Shown: positions 42,796-53,935, numbered from the stretch's first letter. The stretch is DNA of 64,000 nt from Bubalus kerabau (GCF_029407905.1 NC_073634.1:28223501-28287500); one strand, 5' to 3'. Made by a program: numbers and translations. Notes: a model not told the origin generated them from the sequence alone.

Positions 42796-43524
42796 CCATC
42801 TCCTTTCACACAAGCCACACCCTTGGCAAGGTCAGGTCTCTCTGAGCTGTTGCTGGGCAGAATCTTGCGTTTCCCTTTGCAATGTCTCATCCATCTCACA
42901 ACTCCACTCCCAGCGCCCCTTCCTGCTCCCAACACTCTGGCCAGTGGTCAAGGGTCATATGCAGGTGCCCATGAGCCCTACCCTTGGCCCCCACCCACCT
43001 GCATCCACCTCCCCTGAAATGTTTGGCAGGACGAGGGGCCCCATTTGAACCATGGGTGTTTGAGCAAAGAGGCCAAAGGCTGAGGCCAGAGCAAAATGTG
43101 TCCAGCTGGCGTGGCTCAGCTCCTGGGACTACGGCTCAGTGATTCTCCCACTGCGCACGTCCCATCCCCGGCCTCCTTCTTCCACCTCCTCCCCTTCCTC
43201 CTCCTCATCCCAGTCTTTCTCAGGGCACTTGTGAATTCACTTTCTCTTTGAATCCCTATGAAACCCTAGTCAGGTGGATGAGGCACAGAGCACCTTCCTC
43301 ATTTAGGGAAGAAACTGAAGCTCAGACAGAATAATAGTATCAGTAGCTCACGCGTTTATGTTAACGGAAAATATTTTGTAATAGGTAATTCGCTCACATG
43401 GGTGATGGATCAGAATCGCATGAAGATGTGTATAGTACAAAGGCCTGCTACCCCACTCCATCCCCTTTCATTCTCCCAACACAAGTAACCCCGTTGACTA
43501 GTTTCTTAGGTATCCTTCCAGGAT
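42796..43524. other. mostly unassigned; MIR-like scrap
   Basis: 43240-43350 contains aatccctatgaaaccctagt and gggaagaaactgaagctcag, a reversed MIR scrap. The remainder has no feature. Confidence 0.4.
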
Positions 43525-43752
43525 GGTGGTAGTGGTTTATTCGCCAAGTCATGTTTGACTCTTGCAACCCTATGGACTGTAGCCCGCCAGGCTCCTCTGT
43601 CCATAGGATTCTCCAGGCAAGGATACTGGGCGGGGCGGGGGGTGGGGGGCGGTAACCATTTCCTTATCCAGGGGATCTTCCTGACCCAGGGATCGAACCT
43701 AGGTCTCCTGCATTACAGGCGGATTCTTTATAGTCTGGCCACTAGGGAAGAT
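43525..43752 (-). mobile_element. Bov-tA SINE with a G-rich replacement
   Basis: Reverse Bov-tA (gactgtagcccgccaggctc, then gggatcgaacctaggtctcc region). At about 43627-43653 the usual tggagtgggttgcc stretch is replaced by a run of G blocks (gggcggggcggggggtgggg) with G-quadruplex potential. The tRNA-like head lies at the right end. Confidence 0.85.
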
Positions 43753-43949
43753 CCTTAGGCTAGGATACCCTTCCGTAAATCCAAGCAAATCGGGCACGTG
43801 GTCTGATTTCCTCACTCCCTGCCCAGATGGTAGCATCTTACACGCCATGCTTTCCATTCAACATGCATCTTGGCGGTCTCTCCCCATCAGTTCCTGGAAG
43901 GTGTCTCTGTTGTGTGCCTTTACCATAACTGACCACCTGCCCTGAGTAT

Positions 43950-44390
43950 TTGCTGCTGACAGGTGCTGTGCTGAAGGATCCAGGTGGACTGCTTTATTTA
44001 ATCCTCAGTTCAGTTCAGTTCAGTTCAGTCGCTCAGTCATGTCTGACTCTTTTCGACCCCATGAATCGCAGCACGCCAGGCCTCCCTGTCCATCACCAAC
44101 TCCCGGAGTTCACTCAGACTCATGTCCATCGAGTCAGTGATGCCATCCAGCCATCTCATCCTCCATCGTCCCCTTCTCCTCCTGCCCCCAATCCCTCCCA
44201 GCATCAGAGTCTTTTCCAATGAGTCAACTCTTCGCATGAGGTGGCCAAAGTACTGGAGTTTCAGCTTTAGCATTACCTCTAACCAAATGCCTGGGGAGCT
44301 CTTATCATCCCCATTTACAGATGAGCAAATTGAGGTATAGAGAGTTAACCTAGTCAAGGGACTTGCCATCTTGTTCCAGAAGTAGCGCTT
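43950..44390 (-). repeat. MIR SINE, split by BovB
   Basis: The left part (tgctgacaggtgctgtgctg, tgctttatttaatcctc) and the right part (ggagctcttatcatccccat ttacagatgagcaaattgag, gagagttaac) together form one reversed MIR, with the BovB fragment between them. Confidence 0.75.
44005..44272 (-). mobile_element. BovB LINE, 3' end fragment
   Basis: Starts with the (agttc)n tail at about 44006-44028 and continues with the BovB 3' coding end (reverse of the C-terminal RT segment). It stops at ttcagctttagcat. The codon at 44234-44236 is intact CGA (plus strand tcg) where the longer copy at 2471 has TGA. Because it is 5'-truncated, only about 80 codons of the C-terminus remain. Confidence 0.92.
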
Positions 44391-44529
44391 TCATCCGCCA
44401 CACACCCTCCAGGTTCTGCAAGGACCAGCCTCTTGATTTTATCTGCCTCCCAGTGAGAAGTTTCAATGCAAACATCCAGCCCTGCTGAAAGCCGAAGTCT
44501 TTAGGTTGCCAATGAACACACACCCAATT

Positions 44530-44730
44530 GCTCTAATTCCCCACCCACGAAAGGAACGGGTTGGAGTGTTATGTAAGTGCTTAGATATGTGCTATTGTCT
44601 CCCTAACGTGTAAAGATTATTATTCCCATTTTATGGAGGAGGAACATGAAGCTCTGAGAGGATGAGTGACTTTTGCAAAGGGATCGAGCCAGGATGACAA
44701 CTCAGGTCTCAGGACTTCCTACCGGCAGCC
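44530..44730 (-). repeat. MIR SINE relic
   Basis: Reversed MIR: taagtgcttagatatgtgct, attattattcccattttatg, gaggaacatgaagctctgag, ggatgagtgacttttgcaaa. Confidence 0.8.
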
Positions 44731-45504
44731 TGCACAGTCTGATTCCCCATCCTCTACCTCCCTTCTGAGATGGGGAAAGTGTTGCTGCTGGGGTCCCTCT
44801 CTGGGAGGGAGGTGGGGGCTGTGCCTGTGTCCCCACACGGCAGCTGGGGAGGCAGAGCAGGCTCTGGGTCAGCTTAGGTGGGGAGTGGGGGTGCTTCTTG
44901 AAGGCTGTAATGAGGGATGAAGTTCTGTCCCCTCCCCAGAACTGGGCTTCTTGAAGGATCAGACTTTGTCCCTTCCTGGGACAGAAGGCTCAGACTCCCT
45001 ACAGTGATGCAGGGGCTGCTGGGAGCCTTTTCACATGAAACGGTTCAGCCAGGATGACCGACTCTGCTTGGTTTCTTGCTCTTCCCTGATGCACTGAGGG
45101 CTGGGGTAGGCCTCGAGTCGCCTGCTGGCCCATCTGGCTGCTGTTCTGCTCCTCTTGGCGCTGCGTGTTCCAAACCACCAAAGGGAAGACATCCCCAGGG
45201 TGGGGGTGGGGGGGCTTAGGGTTTGATGGGAGGCTGACCAGTCGTCCCAGCCTGGGCAGCCGTGGAACCAGGGACATGCAGCAGGGGAGCCCAGCTCTCC
45301 TAGTCTTGGACCCTGCATGGGGTCCACGTTAGGGTCAGCACTAGGGGTGCCACAGATGGGTCAGGGTGATCTCTGGGTACATCCAGCTTTGGAACATATG
45401 GTTCCGCGCATTCTGCATCACCTTCCTCTGGCCCCCTCTCCCTAGACTTCTCTGCCTCCCCATCCTGCCTCCAGCACTCTCCCAGCCCCGCCCGTCTCCT
45501 GGGA
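44731..45504. other. GC-rich unique sequence, no gene supported
   Basis: Overlapping chance frames on both strands. No repeat. Confidence 0.4.
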
Positions 45505-45745
45505 ACACCAGCAACAATAACCACCATTTATGGACCACAGGCTACATGCATTAAGGCTGCCATGTATCAGGCCCTCACTGTGTGCCAAGTCTGTGTGAAG
45601 CATTTACACACACGCACGTACATGCTATGTCAAGTAATACTCAAAACACCCCAGGGAGGAAGGTACTATCTCCTTTTTGTGTGTGAGAGGACTGAGAAAT
45701 GAAGAGAACCAGAGAACCGTTCAAGGCTGTGCAGACAGTGCACAC
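45505..45745 (-). repeat. MIR SINE relic
   Basis: Reversed MIR: aataaccaccatttatggac, ccctcactgtgtgccaagtc, aagcatttacacacacgcac, gtaatactcaaaacacccca, gaggactgagaaatgaagag. Confidence 0.8.
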
Positions 45746-48700
45746 AGGAGAAATCTGAGTGAGCGTGGGCTGAGCTGTGTCCCCGGCGTGGGGAAGGAGC
45801 GGGGACAACAGCTTCTCATGGTGTTCAGGCAGCAGCTGGAGACTTCGTGCTTACCATACCTCGAGGCTATGGGCCATGGACCCGTTGGAGAAAGGAAATG
45901 GTCCACAGAGCATGTCCCTCCATTGTGGTCCTCGTGAACAGTCCCCCTTCCATCCAGCATCAGCGATATGAGCTGGGGTAGGGGATCGACAGAGACAAAT
46001 CTCCTCACTCTTCCTCAATTTATATCTTTCCATCTCTGCATCTTTATGCTTCTGCTTCCTCGGAGAAATCTCTTTCTTTCTCATCATCCATCCATCTTTC
46101 TCCATCTCTTGGTCCTGGCAGTGGGTAGTGGGGAGGCCTCTGAAGCCTTGGTGGGGTTGTGTCTTCACAGGAAAAAAACCTTTAGAGATCTCAAGAACAG
46201 AGAGGCTCTTGTTATTGCCATTAGATCTTTGCAGCCCAGAGTCCAAGGTCCGCCTCAGACTGGTAGACCCACCTGGAAGCGCCCTCTCGGCCCCCAGACA
46301 CACCAGCTGCTTGAAGCATCTGTGCATAGACTTGGGGGGCTGGATGGTATTGAGAAGCCGTTTCCTCTGTGTGTGACCTGTTACCCTTTTTTCTCTCCAG
46401 GGCAGGTGGTTGTTTATCCCCTCCATCAAATGGGGCCTCCCAGCGCAGAGCTGTGCCACAGATGGAGTATCCCACCACGCTCAGGTCCTACCTCTCTCTT
46501 GCTCCCTTGCTCCCTTGCTCCTTCCTCTTTCACCAGCTCTCCTGTATGTCCAGATCTTTCACTCCACTTCCTTGGGCCTGGATCTGGGGGCCTGTGCCTG
46601 CTGCAGACCAGGGCACAGCCGCAGGGGGCTGCGCTCCCACATACACCTGAGTCCTTCCTGCAGGGCAGGAGGGCAAGCCAGGGGAGAGGTCACCCTTGCA
46701 AACTGTTGCCTTTTTGGCTTTTCTCAAATTTGCAAAAATGTGCCTTTGAGCAAGTTAAAAAGAAATCAGTGCCACCTCCCACAAATGATACCATTTCTCA
46801 GGCTCGCAGAGCCGACGTGGGTAGACAAATAGGACTTTAAAAATAGCCTTGTGTTTCTCAATCTTACGGCCTCTGGGGGCTGCAGGGAGAGGCCTTGGTC
46901 CAGCCTGGTTTTCTGGCCCATTGTCTGCCTGCCCTGGGTTAGGGGTGGGCGTGGGGGCTGTTTGTAGGCGCGGTAATTCCTGGGCAGAGGAGGGAGGAGA
47001 GGGAATTCTCAGCGAGGATGAGCCAGATAACACACACTTGAATGGAGGAGCTGTTTGGTGTTTATTTTTCCCTTCTCAGGCCAAGTAATAGAGCACACTC
47101 CATTTTGAGCTTCAGCTTTCATCAACTTTCCCCCCCCCCTTCTTTCCCTCTGCTTTTTCTTTTTTTTTTCAAGTGTGCAGCGGAGACTGAGATACAAGGT
47201 CTTATTTCCATCTGGGCTCTGGCCCAATAGCCTCGACCAAAAAGTTACTTAAGTCATATTTCCATCATCTGCAGATGGCTGTGTATTTATTTCTCACCAA
47301 AGTAAAATCCCAAATGGACTGCAGATATTTGCACGAGTCACAACTGCTTCCTCCTGGCAGGCTTGGGACATGGCTTTGATCCTTCTGAGAAAACAGAAAT
47401 GCTGGCCTCAGCCCAGCAACAATGGCGCCTTTGGGACTTCCCAGAACGACCTGAGAGCTGGGCCTGGAGTGGGTGGGTTGGGTGTCTTGGGGTCCAGGGG
47501 TATCATATCCTGGAGATGGGTGTGGGGACTTTGATAAGCAAAGCCGGATGAGTGAGGGGGATTCGAAATCAAAGCAGGTAGGGTCACCAAACAGGTGACT
47601 GGCCTAGAATAACCCTCTGGAGGATGGCAGCCCCCGTGTGAGCTCTGTGAGGGAAAGGCAAACCCTGGAAAATTACTCAGGGAGAGGCAGCCACTCCTGG
47701 ACACAGAGCCCCTCTGTTCGGCCAGTGTGACCTGGCCCCCATCTCTTTCTCTGCTCCCTCACCCCCAGGGCGCTGAGCCTGGCATGGGGAGGCAGCCCCT
47801 GGCCTGAGCCTGGCAGGTTCAGCCCTGGGTCAGGACTGGCAGCCAGGTTGCCACTGAGATGGGGCTCTTCTCTGCCACTCAGGGGGCGCCCTTACCTCCA
47901 ATGGACCGCCCTTGGGTGCTCCCTGTCCGCCTCCCCAGATGGCACCTCCTGCTCCCAGGAGGAGAGTGTTTGGTGAGGATGGTGGAGGGACTCTGAAAGC
48001 TGAGGGATGGGATCTATTTAAAGGCTGAGAAGATGAACATAAGGAACCAGGGAAACAAAGAAAACGGGAAGAGACAGAATGTGGAAGGCTTGCATTCTGA
48101 TCTCCTCTTTTCTCTGCCTTTTCTGGTTTCTCATTTCCATTGATGTCCAGAGTATATTTACATCGTTCCTTCTGTTTCTTGGCATTTGTGTCCTTCTGTT
48201 TTGGCTTCAGGTTGCTTGCAACAGTGTTTCTGTAAAGTTGTCCCTGATAAAATCTGAGCTGTGTCCCCGTCATGGTGGGCGGGTGAGTCCTGCGTACCTC
48301 CTCTTGGGAGTTGAAGACTTTGCAGAGGAACAGAGCTTACCCACGAAGGGGGCAGAAAACTGCCGATGCCTTTGTACCACTTCCAGAACTTTCCCGGCTT
48401 CCTTGGGGCTGTCCTTCTCTCTGCCTTCTTCCCAGCCCCATACAGTTCCTCTGACCTAGCCTGGGCACTCTTGGCATCCCCGGCTGCAGTGCAAGGGGCT
48501 CTGTGCCCCAGGGTATACTCTCTGGGTGGAGGCCCCCTTGGTAAACCCAGCGCCCCATGAAGGACTCTGGGTCTCTGGTTTGGTTCCTCCCTGGCTGCTG
48601 TCCATCCGGGTCAGTCAGCAGGCCCATTCCCCACCCCAGGCCCGCCCTCTCTCCCCCCAACACCTTGGCTCAGTGCTCTGTTTTGCTTTAAGACTTTCTT

Positions 48701-49261
48701 TCAACAGAGCACAGAGTTGGCCACCAGTGTCTCTGGCCTGGCCCACCTCAAAGCCTGACCCTCACTCACGGCCCCGGGCCCCGACAGGACATGGTTCACA
48801 CCGGTTTAAAAACTCTGGACGGCAAAGTCACAAGCCATCTGCACCCTCGTCTTCCGCTCGAGACGTTATTTATGTGTGTGGCTTTGTACTTGTTGCTAAA
48901 TGCGGCCTGTGTGAAGGCTGTTAATTAACCCTTTGAGAAATGAGCTTCCCATCAGGGCAGGGACAGGAACCAGGAACATGTTTGTAATCAGGTTGTTAAA
49001 TGCCAATGATTTATCCTGCTTCAGATTAGCAGCTTATTGAAGCCAGAGGAAGGGGTAGAAGAGATGCCCTCCAAAAGTGGTTTAAATAAAGCCTGTTTTG
49101 TGCACACTGATTGTCAGAAGGGCAGGAAATGCTAAATCAACGGTGCTCCTGGGCCTTGGTGAGGAGACAGGAGGTGTTTTGGAAGGGAGTGGAGGTGGCG
49201 GGCTGCCAAAGCCTGCCCCTGTGATCAGGAGGAGGCACGGGCAGTCCTCCAGGTGATCAGC
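45746..49261. other. GC-rich unique sequence; long chance frame; AT-rich blocks
   Basis: The longest plus-strand open frame that is clearly outside repeats is 45968-46840 (290 codons). It has no recognisable domain and overlaps a 202-codon frame on the other strand, so I do not call it a gene. AT-rich blocks at about 46690-46860 and 48650-48960 (ggctgttaattaaccctttg; gacgttatttatgtgtgtgg) are candidate non-coding conserved elements. A C-run and T-run lie at 47130-47170. Confidence 0.35.
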
Positions 49262-49350
49262 CATGTGGTTGCTTCACCCCTTCGGCCATCTGTAAAATGG
49301 GACCCTGCCCTCCTCACTGGGCAGTTGTAGAGAGAGTGGAAGAGACAGTC
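49262..49350 (+). repeat. MIR fragment
   Basis: Sense MIR scrap: cccttcggccatctgtaaaa tgggaccctgccctcctcac. Confidence 0.55.
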
Positions 49351-49435
49351 TGAGGTTTTACCCAAATATAAGAGCAGCCATCCAAAGGGTGGTTATGCTG
49401 TGGGGACATACTGTGGGTGGAATGGGTGGTCGCGA

Positions 49436-49490
49436 AGGTGAGACCTCACCAAGGAGGTGAGACCTCACCAAGGAGGTGAGACTTACCCAC
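49436..49490. repeat. tandem repeat, 19-bp unit, about 2.8 copies
   Basis: The unit aggtgagacctcaccaagg begins at 49436, 49455 and 49474. Each unit contains the inverted arms ggtgag and ctcacc separated by two bases, so every copy is a potential small hairpin. Confidence 0.9.
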
Positions 49491-50449
49491 TTGGAAAGGG
49501 AAGGGTCCGGGGAAGAAGAAGTTCAAAAGTTTTCCAGAGGGGCCTCTATGCCCCACTTGTGAATGAGGGTCATTCTAGAATCTTCAAAGCTGGTTCTATG
49601 AGTATAGTTTCCCCAATGCTGAAAATAGTCCTCCTGAAATGAGAGGCCAGCTTTTGGGCTGGGAACCTCAGCCTTGGTTTCCCAACCCAGGATCTGTTGT
49701 TCTCTACCCTCCCCAGACGTGTGGAGGGGGATGTGGGCTAGGGGTGGGCGGTGGAGGAGGGCAAGTGGGCTTGGGCCTCAGGGACTGAGTGGGCCATCAA
49801 GGCCTGCTGGTATTTTTGATGGCGACTCTTTACATTCTGGGTGAGACATGCCTTAAAAGCACCATTGAGAGCAAGGGCTCAGATGCCTGCACTCAGCCAA
49901 GCTTCCTGTCAAAGTCGAATAAGCCCAGAAAACAAGAAAATGTATTCACAGCCCTGAGCCTTCCCTGCTTCCCAGGCTTATTTCATTCGAAAATAGTCAG
50001 AGCTGGAGAGAGGGGAGGAAGACTCGAAGTACAGCCTGATTCCTGAGTGACCCTGTGTCTGCTGGGGGTGGGGTGGGGGGGCTTGTGTAACCTCTCAGAG
50101 CCAACTTCTTAGGGCATTGTGAGGAGGTGAGGTAGCGACTTCAGTAGGGGAACACAAAGAGTACTCCCCCCAGCCCCCACTCCCTCCTTCCTCCCTTTCC
50201 CTTCCCTTTCTTTCCTGCCCCCTCCAGTCTCTTCTGAAATCGCCACATCACCCTCTGCTGATCCATTTATAGCTTATAAAATGTGCCCAGATTAAGCCAG
50301 TCCAATACCTTTCAATGATTTACCCAGACAGCCAAACGCGAGTGAACCCTCAGACGAACACAACCCAAATATCTGTATTTCAACGTTGACTCCTAAACGA
50401 AGTAAAAGTATACGTGTTTCGAGTTTTCACTTGGTTAGCTGTGCTTTAG
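49491..50449. other. no gene supported
   Basis: Polypyrimidine stretch at 50165-50225. Otherwise unique GC-rich sequence. Confidence 0.4.
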
Positions 50450-50503
50450 CAAGCTTCCAGGTGATTCCGAGGCAGGCTAAAGTTTGAGAACTTTATTCTA
50501 GAG
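50450..50503. repeat. MER20-like fragment
   Basis: The text gcttccaggtgattccgagg, then aaagtttgagaact, is the terminal part of a MER20-type hAT repeat. Confidence 0.5.
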
Positions 50504-50894
50504 CATGCAAAGGTGTGCCCTGAGGCTAGAGGTGAGGCAGAAGGGAGTGATGACATTTCTCACTAGGAGATGGCTCTGGGAGCCCTTTTTCTAGGAAGGA
50601 CACCTGCTCTAGCCGCCACCTTCTTCTTTGGGGCCTCTGGTCACTCGGTCAGGGTGACGAGCTGAAGCTGCCTTCAGAGTTTCTGTGCCCCTTGGAGTTT
50701 GATTCCTGACTCCCCTCTATGGCGTGTCCATCTCCTCACTTTTGAGGTCACCGAGAGCATTTCTCAAACGTGTCCCCCTCACGGCCCTTGGCCCACCCAC
50801 CCCCAGGGTCAGTAAGCTCCCAGCATCCCCTGCGCCTTGATTTCCCCCCACTGGCAGACGTGTCTCACTGTGTCGATGAAAATGTCCTGTGTCT

Positions 50895-51053
50895 GAGCTG
50901 TCCAAGATGGCAGCCGCAAGCCACACATCGCTGTTGAGCGCTTGAAATGTGGCTAGGGTGGCTGAGGAAATGAAATTTAAATTGGCTTTCACGTAGATTA
51001 ATTTAAATTCGAATAGCCACATGCAGCTCGTGGTAGCCACTGTACTGGACAGT
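50895..51053. mobile_element. MER5-type hAT element
   Basis: It reads gctgtccaagatggcagccg, gagcgcttgaaatgtggcta, attaatttaaattcgaatag, gtagccactgtactggacag. Both ends share the ctgtcca terminus in inverted orientation, as in MER5A/B. A minus-strand open frame of 214 codons crosses it and is not a gene. Confidence 0.8.
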
Positions 51054-52169
51054 AACATTCTACACTCTCTCTCAATGCCTTCGTCTCTAATTTCTGCCTT
51101 CCCCTCACCCTTGGCAAATGCTCCATTCCTACCAAATCCCGTCCCACTGCATGGAGGGGAAACTCTGGCCCGAGAGAGGGGGTCCTCTAGGATACACAGG
51201 AAGCCGGGGGGGCACTGGGGGCCATCCCCTACCCCTACTCTGCCTTCAAGGCCAGGCCTCAGGCCAGCAGCCCCATCAGACCTTGGCCTCTGGCCGAGGT
51301 GTGGGAAGTCGAGTGTGATGAAACCCAAGCCCCCTTGGCAGGCGCCCAGCTGTGGTTTCACACTTGAGCTGCAGAGTTGGGAGGAGGCGGCTGGAGAGGA
51401 CCGTCAGAGGATGGGAATTCGGGTGGCCTGGCCAGCAGGCCCTATGAGCAGAAGCTGTCCCCAAGGGGGTTTCCAGGCCAAGCAGGCTGCCAGATTGCAT
51501 GGGTGCCTCCTGGTGGCTGAGGGCTCAGTGTGACCCAGGCCTTCCCGTTGCCCATCTGTGGGGAGTGACAAAGAAGGGATGGAGAAAGTGCTGAATGAGT
51601 ACATGTGACTGCATGTGATGACTGTGTGTGTGTGTGTGTGTGTGTGCGTGCATGCATAGAGAGGGATGGCACCAGCTTCTCTAGGGAGGAAACCAGCCAG
51701 CTCACCCTACCTTCACCACCATCATCACCTGCTACTTAATTTGCAGGGCCCAGTGTAAAATAAATACTCAAGGTCCCTTGTTCAAAATTATTGAAGATTG
51801 CAAGAAGGTGACTTCAGAACATTAAACCAAGTACAGGGCTTTCTAAGCATGGAGTCCTGAGTGACTGACAGCTTGCCAACTCATGGAGCTGGCCCTGCCT
51901 CCAATGCTGGAGACAGACGTAGGAAGGTCTCAGAAGAACAGAGGACCTATGTTCTGGGCCAGCCTGAGGGCAGGAGCTGGCCCATTTCTCTGTACTCAGC
52001 CCCTCGGGGCTCCTGGAGGAAGACAGAGGTTTTGAGTCTATTCCAAGTCTTCTGTTGGATGGGCTGATGCCTTCATACTGGTGAGGAGAAGGCTTCAGAG
52101 ACACCATTGCTGCACCTGCCCCCATCCCTGCCCCAGCCTCAAGGGGGCACCATGGAGGCAAGATGCAGT
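51054..52169. other. GC-rich unique sequence, no gene supported
   Basis: Contains a (GT)n tract at 51622-51650. No exon is recognised. Confidence 0.4.
51622..51650. repeat. (GT)n microsatellite
   Basis: About 12 to 14 GT units followed by gcgtgcatgc. Confidence 0.92.
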
Positions 52170-52560
52170 TGTAAAAGCGATGCATGTTGACGGAGTACTT
52201 ACTTCACACCTGGAGCCTTGCTAAGTATCTTGCCAGTATTACCTCATTTGACCTTCCTGACATGCCAGGAGACAGGTACTCTCATTTGCCCCTTTTACAG
52301 AAGGAGGGGCTTCCTGCAGGGAGGGAAATGTTCTGTATCTTGATTGTGTGGTTTGTGACATGCATGTGTACGTCCGTCCAGAGTCATCAAGCTCAGGTGA
52401 GTCAAACACAGTTAATCTGTGTGTTTATTGTATGTAAATTATCCCTCAATAAAGCTGATTTATTAAAAAAAAAAAAAAACATATTTTGAAAATCGAGACT
52501 TTGAAGACTTGCCCAAGGTCACATTCCTGGTGAGTGACAGAACTAAGTTTCTCAGTTCAG
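52170..52560 (-). repeat. MIR SINE, split by an L1 3' end
   Basis: The left part is ttgacggagtacttacttca, ctaagtatcttgccagtatt, acctcatttgaccttcctga, tgccccttttacagaagg. The right part from about 52488 is gaagacttgcccaaggtcac. Together they are one reversed MIR interrupted by the insertion at 52322-52479. Confidence 0.75.
52322..52479 (+). mobile_element. L1 LINE 3' end with poly(A)
   Basis: It reads agggaaatgttctgtatctt, gtggtttgtgacatgcatgt, gtttattgtatgtaaattat, ccctcaataaagctgattta, then an A-run at 52465-52479. AATAAA lies at 52448-52453. This is a severely 5'-truncated old mammalian L1 (L1M-type). Confidence 0.85.
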
Positions 52561-52577
52561 AGTAGTGCCAAGCTGGC

Positions 52578-52700
52578 GCAAAGATCACAGACCCTGGGGT
52601 CAGAGAGATGAGGTTCCAGACCAACCAATTTGTTCTTGAGCAAGTTACTGAGCCTCTCTATTCCTCGGGATCCTCATCTACAAAATGGCCTCCAAGGTGG
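52578..52700 (+). repeat. MIR SINE relic
   Basis: Sense MIR: cctggggtcagagagatgag, ttgttcttgagcaagttact, gagcctctctattcctcggg, tcctcatctacaaaatggcc. Confidence 0.75.
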
Positions 52701-52728
52701 TGGTTTAGTTCAGGGGCCTGTGGGTGAG

Positions 52729-52938
52729 ATGAAAGTTGCTCAGTCGTGTCTAACTGTGTGACCCCAGGGACTGTAGCCCACCAGCCTCCTCTGTCCATGG
52801 AATTCTCCAGGCAAAAACACTAGAGTGGGTAGCCATTCCCTTCTCCAGGGGGTCTTCCCAACCCAGGGATCGAACCCGGGTCTCCTGAATTGCAAGAAGA
52901 TTCTTTACTGTCTGAGCTACCAGGGAAGCCCATGGGGG
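52729..52938 (-). mobile_element. Bov-tA SINE
   Basis: Reverse Bov-tA with the box B-like gggatcgaacccgggtctcc strand well kept and head gctaccagggaagccc. A possible 7-bp duplication, gggtgag, lies at 52722-52728 and 52939-52945. Confidence 0.9.
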
Positions 52939-52945
52939 GGGTGAG

Positions 52946-53814
52946 GACCCCACAATGTCCCCCGAAGTTGCACAAGGTACTCTTGTCCTGCTGCTTGTGG
53001 CTAGGCACATGGGGCAAAGCCAAGGGTCTCGTGCTTTCACCCTTCTCTGCCTCCACCAGCCCTCTGCGGCTTCCAGCTCAGGCTCTGCCCCCTGACCAGG
53101 AAGCAGGGGGTATGGTGGGGCATGGCTCGTGCAGGGTGAGGGTAGCAAGGTGACACCAGAGGCTTGGAGGGGAGGTGGTGTGGGACGTGGGACCTCCCTT
53201 TGTGGAGTCCCTGACAAGCTCCCACAGAGAGAACCGATTTGGGATTCAGAATGTGAAGGGTGGGAGGTGTCTGGAGGGCACTTTCTAAGGTCCTGGTCTT
53301 TGTTGGAAGGAGGATGGAGTTTGCTGTAGATTTTATTAGAAAAAAAAATCAAGAACATCTTAAAAGTCAAGGATCTCCACTGCACTAGAAATAGAACGTG
53401 TTACTTCCAGCCTCTGGCCTCATTCCATTCATATCCCCCGCACTCTGCTGTGGTGGACTGTATTTATTTACTTCTAAGTTCCTTGGCAAGAAGCTTAAGT
53501 TGTATTCATCACTTTGGTCACCCTACCCCTGCCCACCCAGGGCCTGACACATCCTGGGTGCTTAATAAATGCTGGTAGACCAAGAACTGAGAGCTGGGAT
53601 TAGCCTGCCAGATGAGGACTTAGGCCCAAACCCTATCAAACTGCCCAGGGGAGGGCCCAAGCAGGTAGGGAAGTGGCTCTGGGTCCTCAGCAGCTTCGTG
53701 ACATGCGCCAGCTCCACTGGTTCTGTTTCTAGGCCAATCTATTCTCAGTTTGGCTTTGAGGAAAATTCCATTATTTTCATCCTAAAGAATCACCCTGGTC
53801 CCCCAAGTCCTCAT
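52946..53814. other. no gene supported
   Basis: Unique sequence. 53430-53580 has an L2-like 3' flavour (tcacttctaagttccttggc, gggcctgacacatcctgggt, gcttaataaatgctgg), so it may be a sense L2 end. Confidence 0.45.
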
Positions 53815-53935
53815 AAGATGTCCATCAGTAGAGTGTTATTCATGAGAAAACGGAGGCTCAGAGAGGCTGGGGACTCCCCCAAGGACACACTGCAAAGTCT
53901 TGACAGAACCACCCCAAGCACTCTGGCCTCCTGCC
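53815..53935 (-). repeat. MIR fragment
   Basis: Reversed MIR: gttattcatgagaaaacgga, ggctcagagaggctggggac, acacactgcaaagtcttgac. Confidence 0.6.

Noticed and set aside
45968..46840. 290-codon plus-strand frame as a protein-coding gene
   Set aside because: No recognisable domain. An overlapping 202-codon frame lies on the other strand, and GC-rich low-stop composition explains it. No supported exon structure.
50717..51361. 214-codon minus-strand frame as a gene
   Set aside because: It runs through a MER5-type element and has no domain.
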